This document shows positions 8,419 to 17,214 of a DNA stretch of 64,000 bases, piece by piece (position 1 is the first letter of the stretch; each line of letters opens with the position of its first letter). A program made the position numbers and the translations under genes. This DNA is from JAEXZL01 sp049943125 (lineage in GTDB: Bacteria > Bacillota > Clostridia > Clostridiales > Clostridiaceae), in NCBI RefSeq assembly GCF_049943125.1, contig NZ_CP188040.1, positions 3,348,001-3,412,000 of the forward strand, given 5' to 3'. The notes beneath the pieces were generated by a model. The model did no database searches. It had not been told where the DNA came from and saw only the letters and a program-made list of their open reading frames with translations.

Positions 8419-9360
8419 GTGCAGGGAAAATGGATTGAAGTGCAGGTTATAACTAAAAGTGAGGCTTTAGAGCCTGTTTCCGGAATATTTTATAGTATGG
8501 ATTGCCAGGGGGTCGCTATTGAAGACCCTAGAGATATTTTAGATAGAGAGCAGGGACCTCTAACCTGGGATTTTGCTGATATAAATATATTAGAGCATAA
8601 GGGCGCTGCTGCTGTAGTTAAGGGCTATTTTAGCGCTGATGAAAAAGAAGAGGAAATAGTAAAAATAATTGAAGAAAAACTAAATGATTTGAAGGAAATG
8701 CAGCTGGATATTGGTGAAGGAAAGGTTATATCCACTGTAGTGAAGGAAGAAGACTGGGCTAATAACTGGAAGAAATATTATAAGCCTACAAAGATAGGAA
8801 ATAATATGGTTGTTAAACCAATTTGGGAAGATTATACTGCGGAGAAGGATGAAATAATCATTGAATTAGATCCAGGAATGGCTTTTGGTACAGGAACCCA
8901 CGAAACTACTAGAATGTGTATTGAGGCTATAGAGAAGTACACCCATAAGGATAGCGTTGTATACGACATAGGAACTGGCTCAGGGATATTAGCTATAGCA
9001 GCTTCTAAGCTTGGAGCTAAAGAGGTGTGGGCTGTCGATTTGGACCCAGTTGCAGTAGATTCTGCTCGTGAAAATGTAGCGCATAATAATATTAATAACA
9101 TTCATGTGCTTGAAGGAAACTTGGTTGAGGTTGTGGATGGTCAAGGGGATATAGTTGTTGCAAATATTATTGCTGAAATCATATGTATCCTTGTAAATGA
9201 TGTTAAAAAGGTTTTGAAAAATAATGGAGTTTTTATCACCTCTGGTATTATTAATGATAGAGTGGATATGGTTAAGGATAAGCTCCTGGAAGAGAACTTT
9301 GAGGTTATTGAAGTTATTAATCAAGGAGAATGGAACTGTATCGTTGCAAAAGTAAAATAG
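8419..9360 (+). CDS. prmA: Ribosomal protein L11 methyltransferase PrmA
   Basis: PrmA trimethylates L11 at several sites using S-adenosylmethionine. I choose GTG 8419 as start because a GGAAGGA SD (8404-8410) lies six to eight bases before it; the ATG at 8410 falls inside that SD. The 313-residue product then opens MQGKWIEVQV, matching the family. It shows the conserved DPGMAFGTGTHETTR segment (about 151-165), the SAM motif VYDIGTGSGILAIA (from about 181) and the substrate motif VVANIIAEI. It starts the prmA-rsmE-mtaB-HIT run of translation-related genes. Confidence 0.95.
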   Translation: MQGKWIEVQVITKSEALEPVSGIFYSMDCQGVAIEDPRDILDREQGPLTWDFADINILEHKGAAAVVKGYFSADEKEEEIVKIIEEKLNDLKEMQLDIGEGKVISTVVKEEDWANNWKKYYKPTKIGNNMVVKPIWEDYTAEKDEIIIELDPGMAFGTGTHETTRMCIEAIEKYTHKDSVVYDIGTGSGILAIAASKLGAKEVWAVDLDPVAVDSARENVAHNNINNIHVLEGNLVEVVDGQGDIVVANIIAEIICILVNDVKKVLKNNGVFITSGIINDRVDMVKDKLLEENFEVIEVINQGEWNCIVAKVK

Positions 9361-9376
9361 TTATAAGGAGATTAAT

Positions 9377-10129
9377 ATGCATAAATTTTTTACTCCCAGT
9401 AATTTATTTGAAGATGAATATGCTTTTATAGAGGGGGACGACGTAAAGCATATATTTAAGGTTTTAAGACTCAGTATTGGCGATAAGCTTGTAATAAATA
9501 ATCTTCAAGGAGAGGAATATTTAGGAGTAATAGAGGAATCTACAAAACAAAGAATAACTGTAAAGCTCCTAGAAAAGCTTGCAATTAATAATGAAAGTAA
9601 TTTAAAAATTACACTTTATCAAGGGATGCCCAAAGCAGGTAAAATGGACTTAATTGTTCAGAAGACAACGGAGCTTGGTGTCAGAGCTATAGTTCCAGTG
9701 ATAACTGATAGAGTTGATGTGATTTTAAAGGGTGAGTTTAAGAAGCTTGATCGCCTTCAAAGGATAGCACTTGAAGCTTCTAAGCAGAGCAAGAGAACCA
9801 TCATTCCTGAGGTTTTAGAGCCGGTGTTATTGGAAGATGCTTTAGGAGAGCTTAAGAACTATGATTTGGTTATAGTACCCTATGAAAATCAAGAGAATTA
9901 TGGTCTGAAGGCAGCTATAAAAAATATTAATATCAATACTATAGATAAAATAGCTATAGTTATAGGGCCAGAAGGCGGTTTTACAGAAGAGGAAATAAAT
10001 TTGCTAAAAGATATAGGAGCAGAGATTATAACTCTTGGACCTAGAATTTTAAGGACTGAAACGGCAGGAGTTGTAACTGCATCACTGCTTCAATATGAAA
10101 TGGGAGATTTAGGAGGAAGGAAAGAATGA
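9377..10129 (+). CDS. rsmE: 16S rRNA (uracil-1498-N3)-methyltransferase RsmE
   Basis: RsmE methylates U1498 of 16S rRNA. The 250-residue protein has an N-terminal PUA-like domain (HIFKVLRLSIGDKLVI) and the SPOUT-class trefoil-knot C-terminal domain with QKTTELGV, ASKQSKRT, VIGPEGGFTEEEI and LGPRILRTETA. The stop codon overlaps the mtaB start (ATGA), which points to translational coupling. An AAGGAG SD precedes the ATG. Confidence 0.96.
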   Translation: MHKFFTPSNLFEDEYAFIEGDDVKHIFKVLRLSIGDKLVINNLQGEEYLGVIEESTKQRITVKLLEKLAINNESNLKITLYQGMPKAGKMDLIVQKTTELGVRAIVPVITDRVDVILKGEFKKLDRLQRIALEASKQSKRTIIPEVLEPVLLEDALGELKNYDLVIVPYENQENYGLKAAIKNININTIDKIAIVIGPEGGFTEEEINLLKDIGAEIITLGPRILRTETAGVVTASLLQYEMGDLGGRKE

Positions 10130-11436
10130 AGGTAGCCTTTGCCACTTTAGGCTGTAGAGTAAATACATATGAATCAGAAGCTATGGCTGAAAAGTTTATC
10201 CGTGAAGGATATGAGATGGTTGATTTTTCGGAGAAAGCTGATGTTTATGTTATAAATACCTGTACAGTAACTAATATGGGTGATAAGAAATCCAGACAGA
10301 TAATAGGTAGAGCAAGAAGATTAAATCCAGAAAGTATTATAGCTGTTGTAGGGTGCTATTCTCAAATAGCACCTAAGGAGGTTAGTAATATAGAAGGAGT
10401 AGACGTAGTACTTGGTAACAGAAATAAAGGAGAGGTAGTTTACTGGGTAAATAGGTCTATAGATGAAAAAAAGCAGATAGTAAAGGTAGGAGAAATTCTT
10501 AAAAATAAGGTTTTTGAAGAGCTTTCTATAGAAAATTTTCAAGATAAGACAAGAGCTTTTTTGAAAATACAAGACGGCTGTAATCGCTTTTGCAGCTATT
10601 GTTTAATTCCTTATGCTAGAGGTGGAGTGTGCTCAAAGCCGAAGGCTAAGATTCTAGAAGAAGTAAGAAAGCTATCGAATCATGGCTTTAAAGAAGTGAT
10701 TCTATCAGGCATTCACATAGCTTCTTATGGTTTAGATTTAGAGGAAAAGATAACTCTTGTGGATATTTTAGAGGAATTAGAGAAGGTTGATGGTATTGAA
10801 AGAATTAGAATAGGTTCAATTGATCCAACTTTCTTCACAGAGGATACTGCTGATAGGCTTGCTGCCTTAAAAAAACTATGTCCTCACTTTCATTTATCCC
10901 TTCAGAGCGGCTCTACAGAAACCTTAAAAAGAATGAATAGAAGATACACTGCAGAGGAATATAAAGAGATAGTTGGACTTTTGAGAGAAAAGATAAAGGA
11001 TGTGAGCATTACTACCGATGTGATTGTTGGATTTCCTGGTGAAACATCAGAAGAATTTAATGAAACCTATGAGTTTTTAAAGGAATTAGCCTTAACTAAG
11101 GTGCATATATTTAAGTTTAGTCCTAGAACAGGAACGAAGGCTGAGAAGATGGCCAATCAAATAGATGGTAAAACAAAGGACGAGAGGAGTAAGCTTCTTC
11201 AAGAATTAAATGATAAAAATGAAAGAAGCTATGGAGAGAGCTTTGTAGGAAGAACCTTCCCAGTTCTAATAGAACAAAAAGCTTCTCTGGAAGAAAATTT
11301 ATACTCAGGGTATACTCCAAATTATCTCAATATAGTGGTAAAATATAATGGAGATAAGGATATCATAGGCAATATTGTAAATGTGAAAATACAAAGCTTC
11401 AATGGAGAAGTAGGTCTTGGATTAATTATACCTTAA
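10126..11436 (+). CDS. mtaB: tRNA t6A37 methylthiotransferase MtaB
   Basis: MtaB converts t6A37 to ms2t6A in ANN-decoding tRNAs. The 436-residue protein carries the N-terminal methylthiotransferase cluster cysteines C10, C46 and C77, and the radical SAM triad C152-x3-C156-x2-C159 in DGCNRFCSYC, followed by a C-terminal TRAM domain. The C10-RVNTYESE motif identifies MtaB rather than MiaB. It overlaps rsmE by four bases. An AGGAGGAAGG SD lies inside the end of rsmE. Confidence 0.96.
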   Translation: MKVAFATLGCRVNTYESEAMAEKFIREGYEMVDFSEKADVYVINTCTVTNMGDKKSRQIIGRARRLNPESIIAVVGCYSQIAPKEVSNIEGVDVVLGNRNKGEVVYWVNRSIDEKKQIVKVGEILKNKVFEELSIENFQDKTRAFLKIQDGCNRFCSYCLIPYARGGVCSKPKAKILEEVRKLSNHGFKEVILSGIHIASYGLDLEEKITLVDILEELEKVDGIERIRIGSIDPTFFTEDTADRLAALKKLCPHFHLSLQSGSTETLKRMNRRYTAEEYKEIVGLLREKIKDVSITTDVIVGFPGETSEEFNETYEFLKELALTKVHIFKFSPRTGTKAEKMANQIDGKTKDERSKLLQELNDKNERSYGESFVGRTFPVLIEQKASLEENLYSGYTPNYLNIVVKYNGDKDIIGNIVNVKIQSFNGEVGLGLIIP

Positions 11437-11458
11437 TAAAGTTATAAGGAGGTGTGTT

Positions 11459-11803
11459 ATGGATAATTGTATATTTTGCAAAATTATAAACGGTGATATA
11501 CCATCGCAAAAAATCTATGAGGATGATAAGGTGTTAGTGTTTAAAGATATCAACCCAGAAGCTCCTGTGCACATATTAGCTATTCCAAAGGAACATATAG
11601 AAAGTGTTAATGAAATCAATGAAGAAAATTCATTAATTATAAATCATATATTCCTTGTTATTAGCAAGGTAACAAAAGACCTTGGGATTGATAAGACTGG
11701 CTACAGAATAGTTAATAACTGCGGTAAGGATGGATTACAAACGGTACCTCATCTGCACTTCCATGTTTTTGGAGGAAAAACATTAAAATGGCCTCCAGTA
11801 TAA
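11459..11803 (+). CDS. HIT family nucleotide-binding protein (HinT-like)
   Basis: The 114-residue protein is a HIT-superfamily nucleoside phosphoramidate or dinucleotide hydrolase. It starts with the CIFCKI zinc-type motif and ends with the histidine triad HLHFHVFGG. Length and motifs fit HinT/YcfF-type proteins; the physiological substrate is unknown. It closes the prmA operon, 22 bp after mtaB, and a terminator follows. The SD is AAGGAGGTG. Confidence 0.93.
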   Translation: MDNCIFCKIINGDIPSQKIYEDDKVLVFKDINPEAPVHILAIPKEHIESVNEINEENSLIINHIFLVISKVTKDLGIDKTGYRIVNNCGKDGLQTVPHLHFHVFGGKTLKWPPV

Positions 11804-11805
11804 TT

Positions 11806-11834
11806 TATAACTTAGAGGCATAAGTTGTATTTTT
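11806..11834 (+). terminator. Terminator after the HIT gene
   Basis: TATAACTTA (11806-11814) pairs with TAAGTTGTA (11821-11829) with one G-U pair and a six-base loop, followed by five Ts. It separates the HIT gene from the rpsU promoter. Confidence 0.6.
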
Positions 11835-11866
11835 AAAACTTATTAAGATTTTGCTTTATGTAATTC

Positions 11867-11896
11867 TTGACAGTAATTTATACTCTATAGTATAAT
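11867..11896 (+). promoter_or_regulatory. SigA promoter of rpsU-yqeY
   Basis: Both hexamers are perfect: TTGACA 11867-11872 and TATAAT 11891-11896, with an 18-nt spacer. The rpsU start codon is about 70 nt downstream of the expected transcription start. Confidence 0.88.
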
Positions 11897-11969
11897 TAAG
11901 CGTGTGCTATTTTACCCGAAGGCTGTTATATTGTTATATAATATGAGCTAGCGGAGGGAGGGATAATAG

Positions 11970-12146
11970 ATGTCAGAAATCAAAGTTGGAGAAAACGAAA
12001 CACTAGAAAGTGCATTAAGAAGATTTAAGAGAAAATGCGCTAGAGCCGGAGTTCTTTCAGAGGTTAGGAAGAGAGAGCATTACGAGAAACCAAGCGTTAA
12101 GAGAAAGAAAAAATCAGAAGCTGCTAGAAAGAGAAAGTTTAAATAA
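11970..12146 (+). CDS. rpsU: 30S ribosomal protein bS21
   Basis: The frame encodes 58 very basic residues, starting MSEIKVGENETLESALRRFKR and ending in RKRKFK, the normal length and sequence of bS21, a late-joining 30S protein near the anti-SD. A strong GGAGGGAGGG SD precedes the ATG. It has its own consensus promoter and is followed after 25 bp by yqeY, a conserved Firmicute pairing. Confidence 0.98.
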   Translation: MSEIKVGENETLESALRRFKRKCARAGVLSEVRKREHYEKPSVKRKKKSEAARKRKFK

Positions 12147-12171
12147 ACTTTTTTGAAAGAAGGTACCATTA

Positions 12172-12621
12172 ATGTCTATTAAGGGAAAACTTCAAGAGGA
12201 TTGGAAGCAAGCGATGAAGACCCGCGATAAGTTTAAAGCGAGTACCTTAAGCACTGCTAGATCCGCTATACTTTTTGTTGAAAAGACCAAAGGGATAGAA
12301 CTTGAGGATTCACAGGTTATCGAGATATTAGCAAAAGAAGTTAAACAAAGAAATGAAGCTGTGCTTGAGTTTCAAAAAGGAAACAGGCAGGATCTTGTAG
12401 ATAAGGCAAAAGCTGAAAATGAGATTTTGTTAAGTTACCTTCCTCAGCAGTTGAGTAATGAAGAAATATATGAGATAATAGAACAGTCTGCAGTTGAAGC
12501 GGGTGCAAATAGCATTAAAGATATGGGTAAGCTTATGAAACTAGTTATTCCAAAAACTATTGGAAGAGCTGATGGTAAATTAGTAAGTGCCCTAGTTAGA
12601 GATTATATAAATAAAAAATAA
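12172..12621 (+). CDS. yqeY: GatB/YqeY domain-containing protein
   Basis: The 149-residue protein is the stand-alone YqeY form of the C-terminal domain of GatB. The helical pattern is visible, including KEVKQRNEAVLEFQKGNRQDLVDKAKAE and the ending GRADGKLVSALVRDYINKK. A role in tRNA-dependent amidation or tRNA binding is presumed from the GatB similarity but not proven. It is co-transcribed with rpsU and ends at a strong terminator. Confidence 0.93.
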   Translation: MSIKGKLQEDWKQAMKTRDKFKASTLSTARSAILFVEKTKGIELEDSQVIEILAKEVKQRNEAVLEFQKGNRQDLVDKAKAENEILLSYLPQQLSNEEIYEIIEQSAVEAGANSIKDMGKLMKLVIPKTIGRADGKLVSALVRDYINKK

Positions 12622-12626
12622 GTATA

Positions 12627-12657
12627 GAACTCACATTCATGTGAGTTCTTTTATTTT
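12627..12657 (+). terminator. Terminator after yqeY
   Basis: GAACTCACAT at 12627-12636 pairs with ATGTGAGTTC at 12639-12648, followed by TTTTATTTT. It ends the rpsU-yqeY transcript upstream of the tandem repeat array. Confidence 0.88.
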
Positions 12658-12774
12658 GCAATAAAATACCCTGGATTATACTTGCCTGCGATATTATATA
12701 TTAAACTGCTAAGGATAGTTTCTATTATAGTAGGTGCATAATTTTTGTTGGAGTTAATTTACATATAATAATGA

Positions 12775-13083
12775 GCGTTGATATGCATATGAAGATAGGC
12801 GTAAGAGAAGATAGAGGTGGGATGAATTAAGTGTATATGCACAAGAAGACGTGCATATACGAACTTAGCGGTGTTTGTGAATTAAGTGTATATGCACAAA
12901 GAGACGTGCATATACGAAGATTAAGGTGTTTATGAATTAAGTGTATATGCACAAAGAGACGTGCATATACGAAGATTAAGGTGTTTATGAATTAAGTGTA
13001 TATGCACAAGAAGACGTGCATATACGAACTTAGCGGTGTGATGAATTAAGTGTATATGCACAAAGAGACGTGCATATACGAGA
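12775..13083 (+). repeat. Tandem array of five 54-55 bp units, each with a 10-bp inverted repeat
   Basis: Units begin with TGAATTAAGT at 12823, 12878, 12933, 12988 and 13042, giving periods 55, 55, 55 and 54. Each holds GTATATGCAC, an 8-nt purine-rich loop and GTGCATATAC, a perfect 10-bp stem (first one at 12833-12860). Two unit types alternate as A-B-B-A-B': A has loop AAGAAGAC and tail GAACTTAGCGG, B has loop AAAGAGAC and tail GAAGATTAAGG; units 2 and 3 are identical. A degenerate copy (ATATGCATAT then GAAGAT) lies at about 12775-12822. A 55-bp period is not a multiple of three, so it is not coding. It fills the stretch between the yqeY terminator and yqfC. No cas genes and no unique spacers, so it is not CRISPR. 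Confidence 0.92.
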
Positions 13084-13100
13084 ACAGAGGTGCATATTTT
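13072..13100 (+). promoter_or_regulatory. Possible SigE-type promoter of yqfC
   Basis: GCATATA at 13072-13078 (in the right arm of the last repeat) and CATATTTT at 13093-13100 are 14 nt apart, resembling the SigE pattern (-35 near KMATATT, -10 near CATACAMT). Bacillus yqfC and yqfD belong to the SigE regulon, which motivates the call. The -10 match is only partial. Confidence 0.3.
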
Positions 13101-13141
13101 ATACCATACTACCTAAAGGGGTGAGATGGTTGGAGGAGAGA

Positions 13142-13435
13142 GTGAATAAATTTAAGGAAGCCTTGGCTGAGAAGATGGAGATACCAAGAGATGTTGTAAT
13201 GAATGTACCTAAGATTACGGTGACCGGCGATAGTGATATGTTGATTGAAAATCATAAAGGAATTGAAGCTTTTCATGAAAAGATGATCCAAGTTAATTCT
13301 AAGCTAGGGGTTATAAGCATTGAAGGCGAAGGACTGGAAATTGTATATATTGGAGGAGCAACCTTAGCTGTGAGAGGTTCTATTAATAAAATATATTACG
13401 GGGAGAAAAAAGATGTGGCTGAAGAATTTAAATAG
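13142..13435 (+). CDS. yqfC: Sporulation protein YqfC
   Basis: YqfC is a small conserved sporulation protein made under SigE in Bacillus, with unknown biochemical role. I choose GTG 13142, six bases after GGAGG (13132-13136), giving 97 residues, the family length; the frame extends upstream to 13070, but that would start inside the repeat array. Characteristic segments are EIPRDVVMNVPKITVTGDSDMLIENHKGI and the ending VRGSINKIYYG. It overlaps yqfD by 23 bp, which supports coupling. Confidence 0.9.
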   Translation: MNKFKEALAEKMEIPRDVVMNVPKITVTGDSDMLIENHKGIEAFHEKMIQVNSKLGVISIEGEGLEIVYIGGATLAVRGSINKIYYGEKKDVAEEFK

Positions 13436-14549
13436 AGGAAGTGTACTTCTTGAAATAAGCTGCATGCTTCCAGAGAAGCTTATTAATACCTTGTGGCTCA
13501 AAGGTGTAGAATGTAAAAATATATGTAGGCTTAATCTTACCACTTATACATTGGAGATTTACTATAAGGATTATGGTAAGTTTAAAAGTACTTGCAAGGA
13601 ACAGGGGGTTAAGTATAAGCTTTGCGGCAGAAAAGGACTGGCATTCTACTATATGAAGATAAAGAGAAATATAGCTCTAACAGTAGGAGTAGTAATATTT
13701 CTTATGGTACTTTATCTTTTGTCTAACTATGTGTGGTCTGTGGAAATAAAGACTGATAAATATATTGCACCTTATGAAATTAGAACATTTTTATATTCCG
13801 CTGGAATAAAACCCGGTGTAAAAAAGGAAGCTTTAAATGTTAAGGATATCGAAGAAAATATTTTGAAGAAAATAGACAATGCAATGTGGGCTAGAGTGCG
13901 GATAGAAGGTTCCCGTTTAAGGGTTAGGATTGAGGAAAGGACACCACCACCAGAGATAACTAAAAATGAAGGGACCAATGACGTTATAGCTTCAGAAGAT
14001 GGAGAGATTGTGAGAATATATACCCATAAAGGTACAGCAGTGGTTAAGCCAGGGGACCAAGTGAAAAAGGGACAGTTACTTATAAAAGGCGTAGAAGGTA
14101 AGGAGGGCTTAGAATACCAGGTTTTTGCTGAGGGGACGGTTTTAGCCAAAACCTTTGAAGAGAGCCACTTAGACGTTAAAACTGAAGAGGTAACAGAAGC
14201 TTATACAGGAGATAAGGATAGCAGTGTTTATATATATATTAAAGGATTAAAAATTTATCTTAAAAAGCCTACTAAAAAATTCTTAACCTATGATAAAATA
14301 GAAGATAGTAATGGCTTCATTAGAAAAGTTGTTTTTAAAGAAATAGAACAAAAGATTAAGATAACAGATGAGGAAGAAGCTGAAAAAAATGCAGCAGAAA
14401 AAATGACTAGAGAGAAGCTTCAGGATTTAAGTAAGAACTCACGTCTTTTGGATAGTATGGTTTTTTCTGAACCAACAGAAATGGGCTTAAGAGTTAGAGT
14501 TCTTTTTATTATTGAAAAGGATATTGCTATAAAATCTGAAGCCAATTAA
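13413..14549 (+). CDS. yqfD: Sporulation protein YqfD
   Basis: A 378-residue membrane protein of the YqfD sporulation family; partner of YqfC in the mother-cell programme of Firmicutes, function not known. One clear transmembrane segment lies near residues 85-105 (IALTVGVVIFLMVLYLLSNYVW), followed by a large extracytoplasmic region with GIKPGVKKE and RVRIEERTPPPE. A GGGGAG SD sits inside the 3' end of yqfC. In many clostridia phoH comes next; here pgpH follows after only 26 bp. Confidence 0.9.
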   Translation: MWLKNLNRGSVLLEISCMLPEKLINTLWLKGVECKNICRLNLTTYTLEIYYKDYGKFKSTCKEQGVKYKLCGRKGLAFYYMKIKRNIALTVGVVIFLMVLYLLSNYVWSVEIKTDKYIAPYEIRTFLYSAGIKPGVKKEALNVKDIEENILKKIDNAMWARVRIEGSRLRVRIEERTPPPEITKNEGTNDVIASEDGEIVRIYTHKGTAVVKPGDQVKKGQLLIKGVEGKEGLEYQVFAEGTVLAKTFEESHLDVKTEEVTEAYTGDKDSSVYIYIKGLKIYLKKPTKKFLTYDKIEDSNGFIRKVVFKEIEQKIKITDEEEAEKNAAEKMTREKLQDLSKNSRLLDSMVFSEPTEMGLRVRVLFIIEKDIAIKSEAN

Positions 14550-14575
14550 ATAGGGAATCAAGAGGGTGGCACAAG

Positions 14576-16693
14576 ATGAAAATAAAGGAAAGGCTTAATG
14601 TACTTAAGCTTAAGAAATATCAAAGGTTCTTGATCATTATAATCTCATTTGTATCAACAGCTAGTATTATAATGACTTCTCTAATAAATCAAAAATACAG
14701 TTACGAAGTAGGGGATATTGCTAATGGCGATATCAAAGCGACTCGTGAAGTGGTGGATCAGATCGCTACAGAGGCCGCTATAAAGCAAAAAATCAGTGAG
14801 GTGGATAATCAGTATATTCAGAAGAAGGATGTCCCTACTAATGCTGTTAATAATGTAAGAAGCTTTATTCAGGAATTAAAGAAAGCTAGGCAGATTGCTT
14901 CTGTAAATCAGACTCCAGAATCACAGGAAAATCTGAATGAAGCAGAGAAAATTAAAGCGGAAGCTATAAAGAAGTTAAAAGAGACCTGGAAATATAGTTT
15001 GAGTGGTGAAGATTATTCTTATCTTTTCGCCGTATCTAATGACGAATTAACCTCCTTTGAAAATGAAATAGTCAACGCTATTAATGAAGTTTATAAGGAT
15101 AATATTGAAGATGGAAAGTTAGCTGACAAGATAGATGCCCAACAAATAGTAGATTCTGTGCTTAATATTTCTCAGCTAACGAGCAATCAGCGGAATTTAG
15201 CTAAAATAATTGCTTATGCTGAAATTCAGCCGAATTTATTTTTGGACGAAGAGGCTACTGCAGAGTTGAAAAAAATAGCAGAGAGTTCGGTGTCTCCTGT
15301 AATAATTAAGAAAAATCAAATTGTTGTTAGTGAAGGAGAGCCAATTACTGAAAAGCAACTTATGATACTAGAATCTTTAGGTCTACTAAGTACATCCAGT
15401 GCTGATATAATTTTATTTATTGCAATTACAATTCTAGTTGCTTTAATACTTTTTTTAGAATATTTCTATCTCTTTGTTCATCAAAAAGAAATTTTTAATG
15501 ATAATAAGCAACTTATACTTATAGCAGTAATACTGGGTATATCGTTAATTTTAGCTAGATCTATATCAATTATTAGCCCATATATAATACCGCTAGCATT
15601 AGGGCCAATGCTTTTGACCCTGCTGATCAACTATAAGGTTGCGTGCATTTTGGGGGCTTTAAACTGTGTCCTCATAAGCGGTGTGGTGGATTTTTCAATA
15701 GACATAACCTTGTCAGCAGTAGTTTGTACTATTATGGGTGCAATATACCTTAGAAATATGCATCAGAGAAATGATATCATGAAATCTGGTGTTTATATAG
15801 GTTTTGTTAGTGCGGCAACAGTTATAGCTATAGGATTTTTGACATCAAATAATACTCTGGAAATACTCAAGGGAGGCGGCTTGACCTTAGCATCAAATCT
15901 CTTTGCTGGAGTTCTGACAATAGGACTACTTCCTTTTTTTGAATCGACTTTTGATGTAGTAACGGTAGTAAAATTATTAGAGCTATCTAATCCTAATAAT
16001 CCTCTTCTGAAAAAGATATTAATTGAAGCTCCAGGAACCTATAATCATTCCATACAGGTTGCAAATCTTGCTGAAATGGCAGCGGAGGAGGTGGGAGGAA
16101 ATCCAGTACTTGCTAGAATAGCATCCTATTATCATGATGCCGGAAAGACCAAGAGACCATACTTTTTTAAGGAAAATCAGATAGGTAGAGATAACCCTCA
16201 CGATAAAATATCTCCTAATTTGAGCACACTTATTATAACCTCCCATGTAAAGGATGGCTTGGAGCTGGCTAAAGAATATAATTTACCTAAGGCAATCCAG
16301 GATGTAATTGAACAGCACCATGGCACTACGCTTGTAAAATATTTCTATATTACAATGAAGAATAATTCTGATAGACCAGAAGAAGTAAAAGAAGAAGATT
16401 TCAGATATCCAGGTCCTATTCCTAACACAAAGGAAAGTGGAATAATAATGCTAGCTGACAGTGTAGAGGCAGCGGTAAGATCTATTCCTGAGCCTACTAA
16501 AGGGAAGATAGAAGAAATGGTTAATAATATTATCAAGGATAAATTAAATACTGGACAGCTAGATGACTGTAATTTGACATTAAAGGATATAAATAAAATA
16601 AGACAATCCTTCTTAAAAACCTTAAATAGCATGTACCATTCAAGAATTGAATATCCTTCGCTAAAAGAACAAACAAAAGGAGAAGTTTTATGA
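14576..16693 (+). CDS. pgpH: c-di-AMP phosphodiesterase PgpH (7TM-HD family)
   Basis: PgpH/YqfF degrades c-di-AMP to pApA and so controls osmolyte and cell-wall homeostasis. The 705-residue protein has an N-terminal membrane anchor (about 18-38), a long extracytoplasmic 7TMR-HDED region to about 270, a cluster of hydrophobic helices (about 275-465) and a cytoplasmic HD domain with HSIQVANLAEMAAEE, YYHDAGKT and EQHHGT. The gene ends ATGA, overlapping ybeY by four bases. Confidence 0.94.
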   Translation: MKIKERLNVLKLKKYQRFLIIIISFVSTASIIMTSLINQKYSYEVGDIANGDIKATREVVDQIATEAAIKQKISEVDNQYIQKKDVPTNAVNNVRSFIQELKKARQIASVNQTPESQENLNEAEKIKAEAIKKLKETWKYSLSGEDYSYLFAVSNDELTSFENEIVNAINEVYKDNIEDGKLADKIDAQQIVDSVLNISQLTSNQRNLAKIIAYAEIQPNLFLDEEATAELKKIAESSVSPVIIKKNQIVVSEGEPITEKQLMILESLGLLSTSSADIILFIAITILVALILFLEYFYLFVHQKEIFNDNKQLILIAVILGISLILARSISIISPYIIPLALGPMLLTLLINYKVACILGALNCVLISGVVDFSIDITLSAVVCTIMGAIYLRNMHQRNDIMKSGVYIGFVSAATVIAIGFLTSNNTLEILKGGGLTLASNLFAGVLTIGLLPFFESTFDVVTVVKLLELSNPNNPLLKKILIEAPGTYNHSIQVANLAEMAAEEVGGNPVLARIASYYHDAGKTKRPYFFKENQIGRDNPHDKISPNLSTLIITSHVKDGLELAKEYNLPKAIQDVIEQHHGTTLVKYFYITMKNNSDRPEEVKEEDFRYPGPIPNTKESGIIMLADSVEAAVRSIPEPTKGKIEEMVNNIIKDKLNTGQLDDCNLTLKDINKIRQSFLKTLNSMYHSRIEYPSLKEQTKGEVL

Positions 16694-17193
16694 TATACAT
16701 TGATGATAGACAAGATAAAATCACAGTTACAGAGGAGTTAATTGATAATTTACAAGATGTGATAGCTTTTACTCTTAAAGAAGAGGATGTGACTGTATCC
16801 TATGAGGTAAGCGTTATTTTAGTGGATAACAGCTATATTAAAGATATTAATCGGGAAAATAGAGGTATTGATAGAGAAACTGATGTTTTATCCTTTCCTC
16901 TACTTGAATATCCAGAGGGAAAAGTATATTCTGATATATACAAAGGGAAGAATTTTTCACCAGAATTTCTCGATGGTAAAGATCTCGTTCTTGGAGATAT
17001 TGTTTTATCCCTAGAAAAAGCAATGGAGCAAAGTCTAGACTATGGTCATTCATTTATGAGGGAAGCTTGCTATCTCACTGTTCACTCGGTGCTTCATCTC
17101 TTGGGGTATGACCACATGAAGGAAGAAGAAAAAAATATTATGAGATTAAGAGAAGAGTCGGTGCTTGATGCCTTTAAGCTTTCTAGAGCTTAA
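16690..17193 (+). CDS. ybeY: Endoribonuclease YbeY, rRNA maturation factor
   Basis: YbeY is a zinc-dependent ribonuclease needed for 16S rRNA 3' maturation and ribosome quality control. The 167-residue protein has the metal motif HSVLHLLGYDH (three histidines) near residue 135 and the upstream signature REDTDVLSFPL-like DRETDVLSFPL. It overlaps pgpH by four bases and precedes the DgkA-PAP2 fusion and era, the usual neighbourhood. Confidence 0.97.
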   Translation: MIYIDDRQDKITVTEELIDNLQDVIAFTLKEEDVTVSYEVSVILVDNSYIKDINRENRGIDRETDVLSFPLLEYPEGKVYSDIYKGKNFSPEFLDGKDLVLGDIVLSLEKAMEQSLDYGHSFMREACYLTVHSVLHLLGYDHMKEEEKNIMRLREESVLDAFKLSRA

Positions 17194-17214
17194 CTCTTAT
17201 GAGGGTGGTAATTA

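Noticed and set aside
12823..13083. CRISPR array
   Set aside because: The units are nearly identical over their full 55 bp, with no unique spacers between short repeats, and no cas genes are nearby.
13070..13141. N-terminal extension of yqfC
   Set aside because: It would start inside the last repeat unit without an SD; GTG 13142 has a proper SD and gives the family length.
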